Assembly (NCBI GenBank): GCA_003451635.1
Contig: DMAT01000265.1
Coordinates: 1 to 17,569 of the forward strand
Source: Syntrophus sp. (in: bacteria)
Lineage (GTDB): Bacteria; Desulfobacterota; Syntrophia; Syntrophales; UBA8958
Direction of reading: 5' to 3'
DNA: 17,569 nucleotides
Part shown: positions 1 to 9,200 of the stretch, piece by piece
Layout: the number at the start of each line of letters is the position of its first letter
How positions within the stretch are numbered: the first letter of the stretch is position 1
Translations under genes and position numbers: made by a program
The notes under the pieces: generated by a model
Seen by the model: the letters and a program-made list of their open reading frames with translations, nothing else
Told to the model about the DNA's origin: nothing
The model's database searches: none

Positions 1-2
1 AC

Positions 3-59
3 CGCCGTGCCCTTAACCGCCGGATGAAACCCGTGGCGGAAGAAAAAGAAATACCTTGA
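3..59 (+). CDS. C-terminal tail of an unidentified protein (5' end outside window)
   Basis: Reading from base 3, the + strand encodes RRALNRRMKPVAEEKEIP followed by TGA at 57-59. The other two + frames hit stops within the first 27 bases. The stretch is basic, then acidic, which is plausible for a protein C-terminus. The 'ALNRR' piece recalls the end of OmpA-type peptidoglycan-binding domains, but 18 residues are too few to assign a family. The stop codon lies in the loop of the hairpin that probably terminates the opposing sirtuin gene, so the two genes would converge with almost no gap. Confidence 0.3.
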   Translation, partial: RRALNRRMKPVAEEKEIP

Positions 60-67
60 CGGTATTT
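40..67 (-). terminator. Probable intrinsic terminator of the sirtuin gene
   Basis: A perfect 7-bp inverted repeat (AAATACC at 49-55, GGTATTT at 61-67) has a 5-base loop. On the minus strand it is followed directly by a T-rich run (CTTTTTCTT, about 40-48), as expected for a Rho-independent terminator. The stem overlaps the sirtuin stop codon at 66-68. The stem is AT-rich, so it is only moderately strong. Confidence 0.5.
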
Positions 68-797
68 ATTCTGTCAAGAGACAAGATGGGCGTGCCCCTC
101 TCCCGAATAGTTCCATCAGCGACTTCCCCGCCGTATCCCGGATCGACTCGTCGTAAAGGGAAGACATTTCATTTGCCTCGGGATTGATCTCAATGCAACG
201 GGCGTTGTTCTCTTTTGCGAATCTTGGGAAACCCGCCGCCGGATAGACAACACCGGAAGTACCGATACTCACGAAGAGGTCGCAGCATCGGATTGCGGCT
301 ATGGCCTCGCTCGTCACGCCCTGGTCGAGCATGTCACCAAACCAGATGATATCCGGTCTTAGCCAGCTCCCGCATTTTTCACATTTGTAGCTTTTATACC
401 TTTCGCCGATGTCCTCTGATATGCCATCGTAAGGGCACCTCAAACGCCAGAGACTCCCGTGCAGCTCGATGACGTTCCCACTTCCTGCTCGCTGATGCAT
501 TCCGTCGATATTCTGCGTCACCACTGTCACCCGTGGGTGCTTCTTCTCCAACGTGGCGATTGCCGTGTGTCCGGAGTGAGGTTTGCAGGCGAGGACCGCC
601 GCACGTCTCAATTCATGGAATTGTAGGACTGTTTCCGGATTGCCATCAAAGGCATCCTGGCAGGCATAATCCTCCCAGCGGTACTGACTCCAGACGCCGC
701 CGCGTCCCCGATAAGTGGGAACGCCGCTTTCAGCCGACATCCCGGCGCCGGTGAAAAAGACGATGTGCTCATATTGCTCAGGATCAATTGTTTTCAT
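66..797 (-). CDS. cobB: Sir2-family NAD-dependent protein deacylase (CobB-like sirtuin)
   Basis: This encodes a 243-residue sirtuin that would remove acyl groups from protein lysines using NAD+, giving nicotinamide and O-acyl-ADP-ribose in the cytoplasm. Visible family motifs are GAGMSAESGVPTYRG (17-31) for NAD binding, TQNID (94-98), the catalytic His in ELHGS (H113), WFGDML, and SIGTS near 178. Zinc-site cysteines seen are C121, C139 and C142. The fourth position is not a cysteine, a feature I recall from E. coli CobB as well. The Tyr-x-x-Arg pair that marks CobB/SIRT5 desuccinylases appears as H61-x-x-R64 in FHELRR. The ATG at 797 begins where the homology begins. Longer upstream in-frame extensions read as non-protein sequence and are rejected. 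The gene is divergent from hypA. Confidence 0.9.
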   Translation of the reverse strand: MKTIDPEQYEHIVFFTGAGMSAESGVPTYRGRGGVWSQYRWEDYACQDAFDGNPETVLQFHELRRAAVLACKPHSGHTAIATLEKKHPRVTVVTQNIDGMHQRAGSGNVIELHGSLWRLRCPYDGISEDIGERYKSYKCEKCGSWLRPDIIWFGDMLDQGVTSEAIAAIRCCDLFVSIGTSGVVYPAAGFPRFAKENNARCIEINPEANEMSSLYDESIRDTAGKSLMELFGRGARPSCLLTE

Positions 798-1026
798 GTT
801 TTCAAACCCCAGGATGGAGGCTACCACGACTCCCCATGTTTCGCAATAACAACAAGATCTCATGTCAATCAAAATAAAAACAATAAATCTTTCTTTATAA
901 CTATTGCAGAGAAGATGCTTGCCATAGTAGACTGCCGTGCTTTTCCGGAGCTTCCGGAGGGAATTCGTTATTCTGTGAAAATACAGATGGAGCTGAAGAC
1001 CATAACGATGACGGAAGGTTGACAAG

Positions 1027-1377
1027 ATGCACGAACTCCCGGTTATGCAGAGTATCCTCACAATTGTATTGAAACACGCCGTCATGCACAACGTGAAAAA
1101 GGTACATGCCATTAATCTGCTAGTGGGAAAACTGAGTGATCTCGAAGCTGAATGGATGCAACGCTACTTTGATTACCTGAGTGCCGGCACGATGGCCGCA
1201 GGGGCCAGGCTCAATATCGAATGGGCGCCGGCGGTGCTTTCCTGTGAGGTCTGCCAAACCAGGGTTGAGATCAACAAGGTCAACCTGGATGGTATTACCT
1301 GCCCTGCCTGCGCAAAAAACAAATTTCAGCTCGTATCGGGCAAGGAATATCATATCAAGAACATGGAGGCTGAGTGA
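1027..1377 (+). CDS. hypA: [NiFe] hydrogenase nickel-insertion protein HypA
   Basis: This 116-residue zinc protein delivers nickel, together with HypB, to the large subunit of [NiFe] hydrogenase during maturation in the cytoplasm. The N-terminal Met-His-Glu (MHELP) supplies the nickel ligands. The zinc site is two CxxC pairs, C73/C76 and C92/C95. Length and layout are normal for HypA. GGAAGG lies 7 bases upstream of the ATG at 1027. The stop codon shares one base with the hypB start, so the two are translationally coupled. HypA homologues can also serve urease, but none is seen here. hypC, D, E, F and hydrogenase structural genes are absent from the window. Confidence 0.95.
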   Translation: MHELPVMQSILTIVLKHAVMHNVKKVHAINLLVGKLSDLEAEWMQRYFDYLSAGTMAAGARLNIEWAPAVLSCEVCQTRVEINKVNLDGITCPACAKNKFQLVSGKEYHIKNMEAE

Positions 1378-2060
1378 TGAGTGAGATCAGGCTTATAGAA
1401 ATCAAAGAGGAAATTCTTACGGATAATAAGGAAGAGGCCGACAACCTGAGAAGGAAACTGAAAGACCGCGGAATTTTTCTCCTCAACCTCATGTCTTCGC
1501 CAGGGGCAGGGAAAACGAGCCTCATCCTCAGAACCATCGAGCAACTGAAAACTAAATTTCGCATGGGCGTGCTGGAAGCGGACATCGACTCCACTGTGGA
1601 TGCCGAAAAGGTTGCAGCTGCCGGGATACCGGCCGTACAGATCAGGACGGGTGGATTCTGCCACCTCGACGCGGGCATGGTAATGAAGGGCCTGGACGCC
1701 CTTGATCTCTCGGTCATTGAACTGGTCATCATCGAGAATGTGGGCAACCTCGTATGTCCGGCTGAGTTTGACACGGGGGCTGTCAAAAACGCCATGATCC
1801 TGAGTGTCCCCGAGGGGGACGACAAGCCCCTGAAATACCCGCTCATGTTCAATGTCTGCGATGTGTTGCTCGTTAATAAAATTGATTATCTCGGGCTTTC
1901 GGACTTCAGCATGAAGACCCTTCATGAACGGGTCCGCACCCTGAACCCCCGTATAGCCATTATTGAAACTTCTTGTAAAACAGGCGCGGGAATTGATATG
2001 TGGTCAGCGTGGTTGGCCGAAGAAATCAAAAAAAATCGAAATCGAAGGGAACATCAATGA
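1377..2060 (+). CDS. hypB: Hydrogenase maturation GTPase HypB
   Basis: This 227-residue SIMIBI-class GTPase couples GTP hydrolysis to nickel transfer, with HypA, into [NiFe] hydrogenase. The P-loop SSPGAGKTS is at 40-48 and the guanine-specificity motif NKID at 167-170. The internal metal site of the G domain is C95-H96 in TGGFCHLDAG and C127 in NVGNLVCP. The N-terminal CxxCGC high-affinity nickel motif of the E. coli protein and the His-rich stretch of other HypBs are both missing, so this is the minimal form. The ATG at 1377 overlaps the hypA stop and has GGAGG 7 bases upstream. A GTG at 1374 is possible but less well placed. Its stop overlaps the start of the next gene. Confidence 0.95.
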   Translation: MSEIRLIEIKEEILTDNKEEADNLRRKLKDRGIFLLNLMSSPGAGKTSLILRTIEQLKTKFRMGVLEADIDSTVDAEKVAAAGIPAVQIRTGGFCHLDAGMVMKGLDALDLSVIELVIIENVGNLVCPAEFDTGAVKNAMILSVPEGDDKPLKYPLMFNVCDVLLVNKIDYLGLSDFSMKTLHERVRTLNPRIAIIETSCKTGAGIDMWSAWLAEEIKKNRNRREHQ

Positions 2061-3145
2061 TGAATGATGAAGCCTATTATAAATTAGCAAAAGTCCTCGA
2101 TACCTTGCCCAACGGTTTTCCGGCCACGGAAAGCGGTGTGGAGATCAAGCTTTTGAAAAAGATATTTGCTCCGGAGCAGGCTGATCTATTTTGTCAGTTG
2201 CGGCTGACCTTTGAAACCACCGAACAGATTGCAGCGCGCACGGGACTGCCACTGGAAGATCTGGAGAGAAAGCTGATCACGATGGCCGGCGGGGGGCAGA
2301 TATTCATGATCAAGATGAGCAAAATGCGTTATTTCAGGATGTTGCCCTGGCTTTTCGGAATCTATGAATTTCAGCTTAATTGTCTTGATAAAGAGTTTGC
2401 GTTACTGCACAAGGAGTATGAACCCTTTTATCATCGGCAATTCTTCTCGCAAAAACCACAACTCATGCAAACTATTGCTATTGAGGAGAGCATTCCCGTC
2501 CATCAGGAGGCGCTGCCTTACGAAAAGGTTTCGACGATCATTGAAAACAACCAGTCCTTTCTTCTGAATGAATGTATCTGCAAGAAAGAGCGGGGGTTAC
2601 TTGATCAACCCTGTGACAGACCTCTAGAGGTGTGTCTTTTTATGGCCCCTTTTCCCGGTGTTTTCGACAAGTCCCGAACCGGACGTGTCATTACCAAGGC
2701 GGAGGCTTATGAATTACTGAAAAAAACAGAAGAGCTGGGGCTTGTGCATCTGACGAGCAATGTACAGTTGGGGCAGATTTATATCTGTAACTGCTGCAAA
2801 TGCTGTTGCGGTGTTCTCCGGTCCATCAACGAATTCGGCATCCCGGCCCCACTGGTTATCAATTCCCACTATTACGCCGAGATCAAGCCCGATGAGTGCA
2901 CCGGTTGTGGAATCTGTGCCGATGAACGTTGTCAGGTAAATGCCATCACCGAAGAGGAAGATGTCTACCGGATTGTTCAGGAAAGGTGCATCGGTTGCGG
3001 GTTATGCATAAGCACCTGTCCAATGGAGGCGATCCGACTGGTTCACAAAGATCAGGCAGGGATTGCGCCGCCTCCTTTAACCGAGGATGCTTGGTTTGTG
3101 GCGCGGGGGGCTGCCCGGGGTGTAGATTTTTCTCAATTCAGATAA
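2057..3145 (+). CDS. Uncharacterised multi-cluster iron-sulfur protein with winged-helix-like N-terminus
   Basis: This 362-residue protein has 18 cysteines clustered in its second half. Residues ~25-110 contain a helix-turn-helix-like run (EQIAARTGLPLEDLERKL). Then come C173xC175...C186...C193, a dense CNCCKCCCG cluster (244-252), and two ferredoxin-type [4Fe-4S] motifs. The first ferredoxin motif (C281, C284, C287, C292) has one extra residue before its last Cys and lacks the following Pro. The second (C311, C314, C317, C321-P) is canonical. I recall similar Fe-S proteins in anaerobic deltaproteobacteria but no assigned function. ATGATG at 2057 overlaps the hypB stop (ATGA) with AGGGA about 6 bases upstream, so it is part of the hyp operon. 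Electron transfer or hydrogenase assembly is an inference from position only. Confidence 0.85.
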   Translation: MMNDEAYYKLAKVLDTLPNGFPATESGVEIKLLKKIFAPEQADLFCQLRLTFETTEQIAARTGLPLEDLERKLITMAGGGQIFMIKMSKMRYFRMLPWLFGIYEFQLNCLDKEFALLHKEYEPFYHRQFFSQKPQLMQTIAIEESIPVHQEALPYEKVSTIIENNQSFLLNECICKKERGLLDQPCDRPLEVCLFMAPFPGVFDKSRTGRVITKAEAYELLKKTEELGLVHLTSNVQLGQIYICNCCKCCCGVLRSINEFGIPAPLVINSHYYAEIKPDECTGCGICADERCQVNAITEEEDVYRIVQERCIGCGLCISTCPMEAIRLVHKDQAGIAPPPLTEDAWFVARGAARGVDFSQFR

Positions 3146-3187
3146 TGGAGCAGAGATTATTATAAATAATTCCGAAACACCTTGAAT

Positions 3188-4357
3188 ATGATTGCTGCAT
3201 TCATAAGCCCGGCGAAAATCATTTTTTATCTGATCGTTCTAATCAACAGCTATGCTGCTGTCTATTATTCCAATTTTCTGTTTTTTTACGTTCGAGACCA
3301 TTTCGGGTTCACAGGATTGGAGAACCTGCTCCTTGCCGCTCTCAGCGGGTTTGTTTACATTTTCGCTGCCTGGCAGGGCGGGGCGTTTGCAGAGCGTTTC
3401 GGCTACGTGCGGGGTCTTTATGTAGGGCTCATGGGCGTTGCCATATCGCTGGCGGCGGGACTGCTCTGGGATTCCGTCGTTGGGCAGGTCATTGTTTTTG
3501 CAGCTTGGACGTCTTCCATATGCTTTACCTGGCCGGCCCTGTCGGCCATTGTCAGTGAAAACAGCGGTGCGCGCCTATCGGTCATGGTGGGGATATATAA
3601 TATCACTTGGGCGGTGAGCGCCGCAGTAGCTTACTTTACGGCGGGTCTCCTTCTGGAGCGCCTCGGTATGGCAAGCCTTTTTTGGCTTCCCCTGTGTCTG
3701 GTGGCTCTCCAAGTGGCGCTGGTCTTCCTCGCCGGGCGTTTGCGGCAAAAGGGGGAAACCGTTGCGCCGGTCGCAATAGAAGCGACGGAGCCAGGCAGAC
3801 CGACCGATTCACGGCGGCTCCTGCACATGGCCTGGCTGGCAAATCCCCTCTCCTACGTTGCCATAAATACCGTACTGCCCCTGATTCCGTCCATCTCGGT
3901 GAGCCTTGGTTTGTCCACGGGAGCCGCCGGAATCCTCTGCTCCGTATGGATGTTTGCCAGACTTGCCGCCTTCGTTATCCTCTGGCGCTGGACGGAATGG
4001 CACTATCACATCGCCTGGCTCATCGGGGCATTCGCCGTCATGACGGTCTGCTTTGCCGGGTTTGTCCATTCCTGGTCCGTTCCCATGCTCATTGCCGCAC
4101 AGGTGGGTTTTGGCCTGTCGATAGGGCTCATCTACTACTCGTCTCTCTTCTATTCCATGAACGCCTCGGAGGAAAAGGGAACCCACGGCGGATTGCATGA
4201 GGCGATCATCGGCGGCGGGCTGTTTGTCGGACCAGCCTGCGGCGCCTTCTCCCTCTTTCTATTCCCGTCCTTAGCGGTTGCCACCTGGCCGGTGACGGGA
4301 TTACTCATCGCCGGGCTGGCGGGACTTGTCTGGATGGGTAGATCCGTGAAAAGCTGA
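3188..4357 (+). CDS. Major facilitator superfamily (MFS) transporter, substrate unknown
   Basis: This is a 389-residue, very hydrophobic inner-membrane protein with about 12 predicted transmembrane segments in two halves and a charged central loop near residues 180-205. The loop between segments 2 and 3 carries an MFS motif-A relative (GGAFAERFGYVRG). Residues such as N, W and G recur inside helices, as in MFS carriers. Nothing identifies the substrate. ATG at 3188 is chosen; TTG at 3182 is also in frame. Neither has a good ribosome binding site, so expression may be low or coupled to the upstream operon, whose last stop is 42 bases away. It converges on recD with a 6-base gap and no clear terminator. 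Confidence 0.85.
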   Translation: MIAAFISPAKIIFYLIVLINSYAAVYYSNFLFFYVRDHFGFTGLENLLLAALSGFVYIFAAWQGGAFAERFGYVRGLYVGLMGVAISLAAGLLWDSVVGQVIVFAAWTSSICFTWPALSAIVSENSGARLSVMVGIYNITWAVSAAVAYFTAGLLLERLGMASLFWLPLCLVALQVALVFLAGRLRQKGETVAPVAIEATEPGRPTDSRRLLHMAWLANPLSYVAINTVLPLIPSISVSLGLSTGAAGILCSVWMFARLAAFVILWRWTEWHYHIAWLIGAFAVMTVCFAGFVHSWSVPMLIAAQVGFGLSIGLIYYSSLFYSMNASEEKGTHGGLHEAIIGGGLFVGPACGAFSLFLFPSLAVATWPVTGLLIAGLAGLVWMGRSVKS

Positions 4358-4363
4358 ATCAGA

Positions 4364-6259
4364 TTAAAAAGCTGTATTACCCGTCCCGTCACCCGTCGGC
4401 CACAGGGCATCCCGCAGTCCCGAGGAGCGTTCGATCCGCCGGGAGACGGCCTTGAGAAAAACATCTTCCCGGCCCCAGACGGTTACGTCCTTGCGGGCTC
4501 TGGTGAGGGCCGTATAGATCAATTCCCTGGTCAGGAGCGGGGCGTCCCGGTCGGGAAGGAGGCACAGTACCCGATCGAACTCCGAGCCCTGGCTCTTATG
4601 GACGGTTATGGCGAAGACCGTCTCGTATGATCCCAGGCGGGAGGGCAGGATTTTCCGGAATGTCCCCTCCGGGGCGGGGAAAAAGACCCGGGGTTCGTTC
4701 TGCCCCTCCGGATCGGGAAGGACGATGCCGATGTCGCCGTTATAAAGCCGCGCCGAGTAATCGTTGCGGGTGACCATGACCGGCCGTCCGAAATACCACG
4801 GCGTATCCCGGCGGATGATCTTGCGGCGGTGCAGGATCTCTTCTACCAGGTCGTTGATGTGACCGATGCCGTATGGACCTTCCCTAAGGACACAGAGAAT
4901 CCGCAAGAGATTGAAACGCCCGAAAACGTCCTGGGGATCGGTGGTGTCCAGATAACCGGCAAATGCTTTCGTCAGGGTATTGTCGAGGGATTTGTAGAGG
5001 GCCTCTGGGGAGGGCAGGGTTTGCCAGCGGGCGTCTCCGGCCGGCGCAGCTTTCATGATGTTTAGCGCCTCCGGGCCATCGCCGTCATTTACCGCGCGAC
5101 TGGCGGCGGCAATTCCACTCCCGGCGTGGAAGCGGTAGTTCCTGAACAGTTCCACATGGCAATCGGCAGCCGGCGGGACGAAACGGCCCTCTCCCTGGAG
5201 GGGGATTGATTCACCCGTCAGGCGACGGCATATTTCGGCAAAAGCCGGCGAATAGGCCGTCCGGCGCCCTGTATGGCAGATATCCCCGAAGACGGCCCCG
5301 GCCTCGACGGAGGCCAATTGGTCTTTGTCCCCCAACATGATCAGCCGGGCGGAGTCAGGAATGGCCTGGACGAGCCTGGACAGGAGGGCCAGATCGATCA
5401 TAGAGCCCTCATCGACGACGACTACATCTACGGGCAGGAGATTGTCCTTATGATACCGGTGGTGTCGGGCATGGGGGACGCTGCCCAGAAGGCGATGTAT
5501 TGTGGAAGCCGCCACGGGAAGAGCAGCTTTGACTGCTTCCGGGCAGGGGAGGGTGGATTTAGCTTCCTGGATGGCTTCCTGCATCCGGGCCGCCGCCTTG
5601 CCCGTCGGGGCCGTCAGGGCAATCCGCAGGGGTTTTCCTCCGTTCTGTTCGCTGAGAAGGGCCAGAATCTTGGCGACGGTGAAGGTCTTCCCCGTTCCCG
5701 GTCCACCGGAAATCACAGAGAAAGATTTGGCAAAGGCGGTAAAGGCGGCCACTTTCTGCCAGTCTATCCGTATGTCGAATCCTAGCCGCCCGTCAGTATC
5801 GCCATCGTAAACAGGAGGGGGGAAAAGGCGGTCAAGACTTTCCCTAAGGCGGCATTCGTCAAATGCCGGCAGATCCGCCTCCATCCTTTGCTTCAGGATT
5901 GTCGCCAGTTTGTTTTCATATTCCCAGTAGCGGTAGAGGTAGAGTCTCGTACCCGCTAGGATCAGAGGTTTCCATTCTCCGGGCCGGCCAGCCACGGGGC
6001 TTTCCGAGAGGGTTTGGCGCCAGCGATCCAGTTCGGGACAGCGGACAGGATTGTCGGTTCCGGGAAGGAGTATCTTCCCGGCTGGGACAGAAAGATCCAG
6101 GCAGATATGACCATCGCCGCGCCAGCGGCTGACCAGGGCCGCCGCCAGGGCAACATTGGGGGCATCGTCGCCGGTGAGCCCCTGGATGAACCGGGCAAAG
6201 TGGAGATCCAGGGCCGACAGATACTGATGCCGGTATAGTTGATCAAGATGCTGATTCAT
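4364..6259 (-). CDS. recD: RecD, exodeoxyribonuclease V alpha subunit (SF1B helicase)
   Basis: This 631-residue protein is the fast 5'-3' helicase of the RecBCD double-strand break repair and DNA-degradation complex. After an N-terminal domain that would contact the partner subunits comes Walker A, SGGPGTGKT (~184-192). Then follow the DEGSMID Walker B (~285), motif III GDKDQLASVEAGAVFGD, the 2B-type HKSQGSEFDRVL, and motif VI YTALTRARK near the C-terminus. These match RecD1 rather than the longer free-standing RecD2. The ATG at 6259 is preceded by AGGA and lies 9 bases after the recB stop, so the two form one transcript. It ends 6 bases from the convergent MFS gene. Confidence 0.95.
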   Translation of the reverse strand: MNQHLDQLYRHQYLSALDLHFARFIQGLTGDDAPNVALAAALVSRWRGDGHICLDLSVPAGKILLPGTDNPVRCPELDRWRQTLSESPVAGRPGEWKPLILAGTRLYLYRYWEYENKLATILKQRMEADLPAFDECRLRESLDRLFPPPVYDGDTDGRLGFDIRIDWQKVAAFTAFAKSFSVISGGPGTGKTFTVAKILALLSEQNGGKPLRIALTAPTGKAAARMQEAIQEAKSTLPCPEAVKAALPVAASTIHRLLGSVPHARHHRYHKDNLLPVDVVVVDEGSMIDLALLSRLVQAIPDSARLIMLGDKDQLASVEAGAVFGDICHTGRRTAYSPAFAEICRRLTGESIPLQGEGRFVPPAADCHVELFRNYRFHAGSGIAAASRAVNDGDGPEALNIMKAAPAGDARWQTLPSPEALYKSLDNTLTKAFAGYLDTTDPQDVFGRFNLLRILCVLREGPYGIGHINDLVEEILHRRKIIRRDTPWYFGRPVMVTRNDYSARLYNGDIGIVLPDPEGQNEPRVFFPAPEGTFRKILPSRLGSYETVFAITVHKSQGSEFDRVLCLLPDRDAPLLTRELIYTALTRARKDVTVWGREDVFLKAVSRRIERSSGLRDALWPTGDGTGNTAF

Positions 6260-6268
6260 TAAAAGATC

Positions 6269-9200
6269 CTACTTCATTTCGATCAGACCCCGGGCCAGGG
6301 TTGCTATTGTCTCCGGCGTCGGTCGATGCCGGTAGATACCGCAGTCGCTTCCCCGGGCCGGATCGACGCCCCGGAGAAAAAGATAAAAAACACCGCCGAA
6401 GTGCCGCTCGTAATCGTAAACGGCGCCCATCCGTGACCTAAGATACTGATCCAGGGCCAGGACGTAAAGATGGTATTGAAGGAGGTAGTAATCTTCCTCC
6501 ATGACCAGCCTCAGGGCGTCTTGGCCATAGTATTCGATGCTTGTACCCAGGAGGTTCGATTTCCAGTCGATGAGATAGAAACGCTCGGCGAATCTGAAGA
6601 CCAGATCCATGTAGCCGTTCATGAAGCCCTGGGCGGGCATGAAGTTCAGCCGTCCCATCTGGCGGGGATAATTATCCGGAATTCCTTTCCCGGCAAAGAG
6701 CCTGCCCAGTTTTTCCGGAGTGACCGGTTGCAGGGGAAAATAGAATCCCAGCTCCCGGAGGCAGGAGGCGGGGGAAACGCCGGAAAGCTGCAATCCGGGG
6801 ACGGACGGGTCAAGGGGCGCCGCAAGGACTTTGCGGATCATCATACAGAGTGTGGCTTGCCAGTGCGGCTCATATCCGTGGTCGCCGAGCTTCTTGCAGA
6901 CAACTGCTTCGATGGCGCGATCGTCGGTAAAATCGAGGGCTTCGAATATGTCATGAATAAATATGCCTGCCCGCGTCCCGGCGGGAAAGGAAAAGATGCT
7001 CGTGGGATCGGATGTGTCCGTCAATCCCGGCAGAGACATGAAACCGGGAGATGGCTCGGGGGGAGCGAAGATTCCCGTGGAGGATGTTGCTGGCGGTGGG
7101 GCCTGATCCCGGTCGGCGTTGTCAATATCCTCTTCCTTTTCCTTGTGGGCGACGAAATAGGAAAAGCTGGCGATCCGGTCCGCCCGGGGAATCTGTCCGG
7201 TAAATGTGCGGCCGGGTAAGGGGACGGCGGTTTCCGGCGGCCTCTGGTAGGTGATGCCCGGCATGTTGGGAAAGGGGATTAGCTTAATGGTTCCTCCGGA
7301 TCGCTCCACAATGGCCGTCAGGTCGGCGCGGGATTGGTCTTCCGTAAGGTTGGAGAAATGTGTCTCTGTCTCCGCCACGATGTTCCGGGAATTGAGGGGT
7401 GAAGGGGTAGCGGCGCCGCCGGGCGCAGGATGAAGCGTGTAGGCGACGGCGGAACTGCCGGCATCTTTGAATGGTCCCCAGTAAAGGTAGGTACGGTACT
7501 TCGCCCGGGTCAGGGCCACGTAGAGGAGGCGGATATTTTCTGCCAATGATTCCCGCTCGGCAAGGATGACCGCCTGCTGATCTTCATCGGCGAGGACCAG
7601 GTTCAGCCGCCAATCGTCCTGATCATCGTGATAACGAGGTAGTTCTTCTTTTCTTGTCCGCGACGATCCCCACTGAAAAGGGCAGAAGACGAGCGGGTAT
7701 TCAAGGCCCTTGCTTTTGTGGATCGTTACGAGACGGACGGCGTTGGCGTCGCTCTCCAGGCGCAACTCGTGCTCTTCCTGACGGGTTGCCGCCGGGTCGC
7801 GCTGCCGGGCGAGCCATTTGATCAGACCCTCCATACCCAATTTTCGGGCCGAGGATTCGTTATGGAGGATTTCCGACAGATGGAGGAGGTTGGTAAGCCT
7901 TCTTTCCCCGTCGCGATAGCCTAGCAGTCGCGGGAGGACATCCTCGTTCCGCAGAAAGGTCCGGAACATGCGGATGAAACCTGCCTCTTCCCAGAGGTCA
8001 TTATACTGCTGAAAGCGGTTTACCCACGCTTCCCAGGGACGCTCCTCCCTTTTGGCGGACATCAGGGCCTCGCCGCTGACGCCCATAATGTCCGTTACCA
8101 GGGCTGTTCCCAGTGCCTTTTCACTGCGGGGCTCAGCGACGCCGGCCAGGAGGCGTTCCATCTCCAGGGCCTCGGGAGAATCAAAAATATTGCCCGCCCC
8201 ATGAAGAACGCAGGGAATAGCAAGCTCATGGAGGGCATCCTGCACGAGGCGGGCCTCCCGGTTTTCCCGGACCAGGACGGCCATATCTCCGGGTTGAAGC
8301 GGCATGGTGCCGATAGTTGCCTTTCCCTGACGGGCAAGAGACAGGAGGCGAGAGATTTCCCCCGCTACGGCCCCGGCAATCAGGCGGCGAAAATTGTCCT
8401 TGTTTCCGGCGGCATTGGCCCGGGCAAGACATCCTTTGTCGAAATAGACAAGCTGGAAGGGGGCCCTTGCATCACCGGAAAGCTCAAAGAGGGGCCGGTC
8501 CGGGTCGTCTACCCCGAAAGCGGCATGGAAGGGGATTTCGGCGAAGACAAATGGTTCGCGGCCATGCTGCCCGGGGGTGGCGAAGACATGGTTGATGGCC
8601 GCAACGAGGCGTGGTTCGGAGCGCCAGTTATGGGTCAGGCTGTAGCGGTTCTGAACCTGACGGGAGGCGCGGAGGTAGGAAAAGAGATCGGCGCTCCGGA
8701 AGCTGTAGATCGCCTGCTTGGGATCGCCGATGAGGAAGAGGATGCTGTCCTTGCCGAAGACGGTCTGAAAGATGGCATACTGGACCGGGTCGGTGTCCTG
8801 AAATTCGTCGATGAGGGCGGCACGATAGCGCTGGCGCAAGGCCTGGGACAGCGCTTCTCCGCCTGGTTTTCCCAGGGCCGTCCGGACTCTCAGCAAGAGG
8901 TCATCATAGGACTGGATATTTTGCTCTTCCTTCTTGAGGGGCAGTTCCCGTCGCAGGACGCGGAATATTTCAGTCTTGAGATAAAGGAGCTGGTGGTCCA
9001 TTTCCCTCTGAAGGATTTGGGCGCTATCCCATAATTCACCGCAGAGATCGAAAAAAGGATGCCCCGGCGTCTGCTGGTTCTTATTGGTCTTCTGCTTCAA
9101 AACGACGGGGGTGAATTTTTCCCAGCCCGGGAAGAAGGGCAATCCTCCCTCCCTGCTCAGCCATTGATCCATAAGGGAAATAAGGACGTCGGGGTTCCTA

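Noticed and set aside
765..1022. Plus-strand 85-codon frame in the sirtuin-hypA gap
   Set aside because: It overlaps the sirtuin start, lacks a ribosome binding site and has no recognisable protein pattern; the region is better seen as a divergent promoter region.
798..1112. N-terminal extension of the sirtuin by 105 codons
   Set aside because: The extension runs antisense into hypA, has cysteine-rich non-protein character, and the sirtuin family start coincides with ATG 797.
5273..5785. Long plus-strand frames opposite recD and recB (for example 5273-5785, 8201-9034)
   Set aside because: They are antisense shadows in GC-rich coding sequence; recB and recD motifs establish the real strand.
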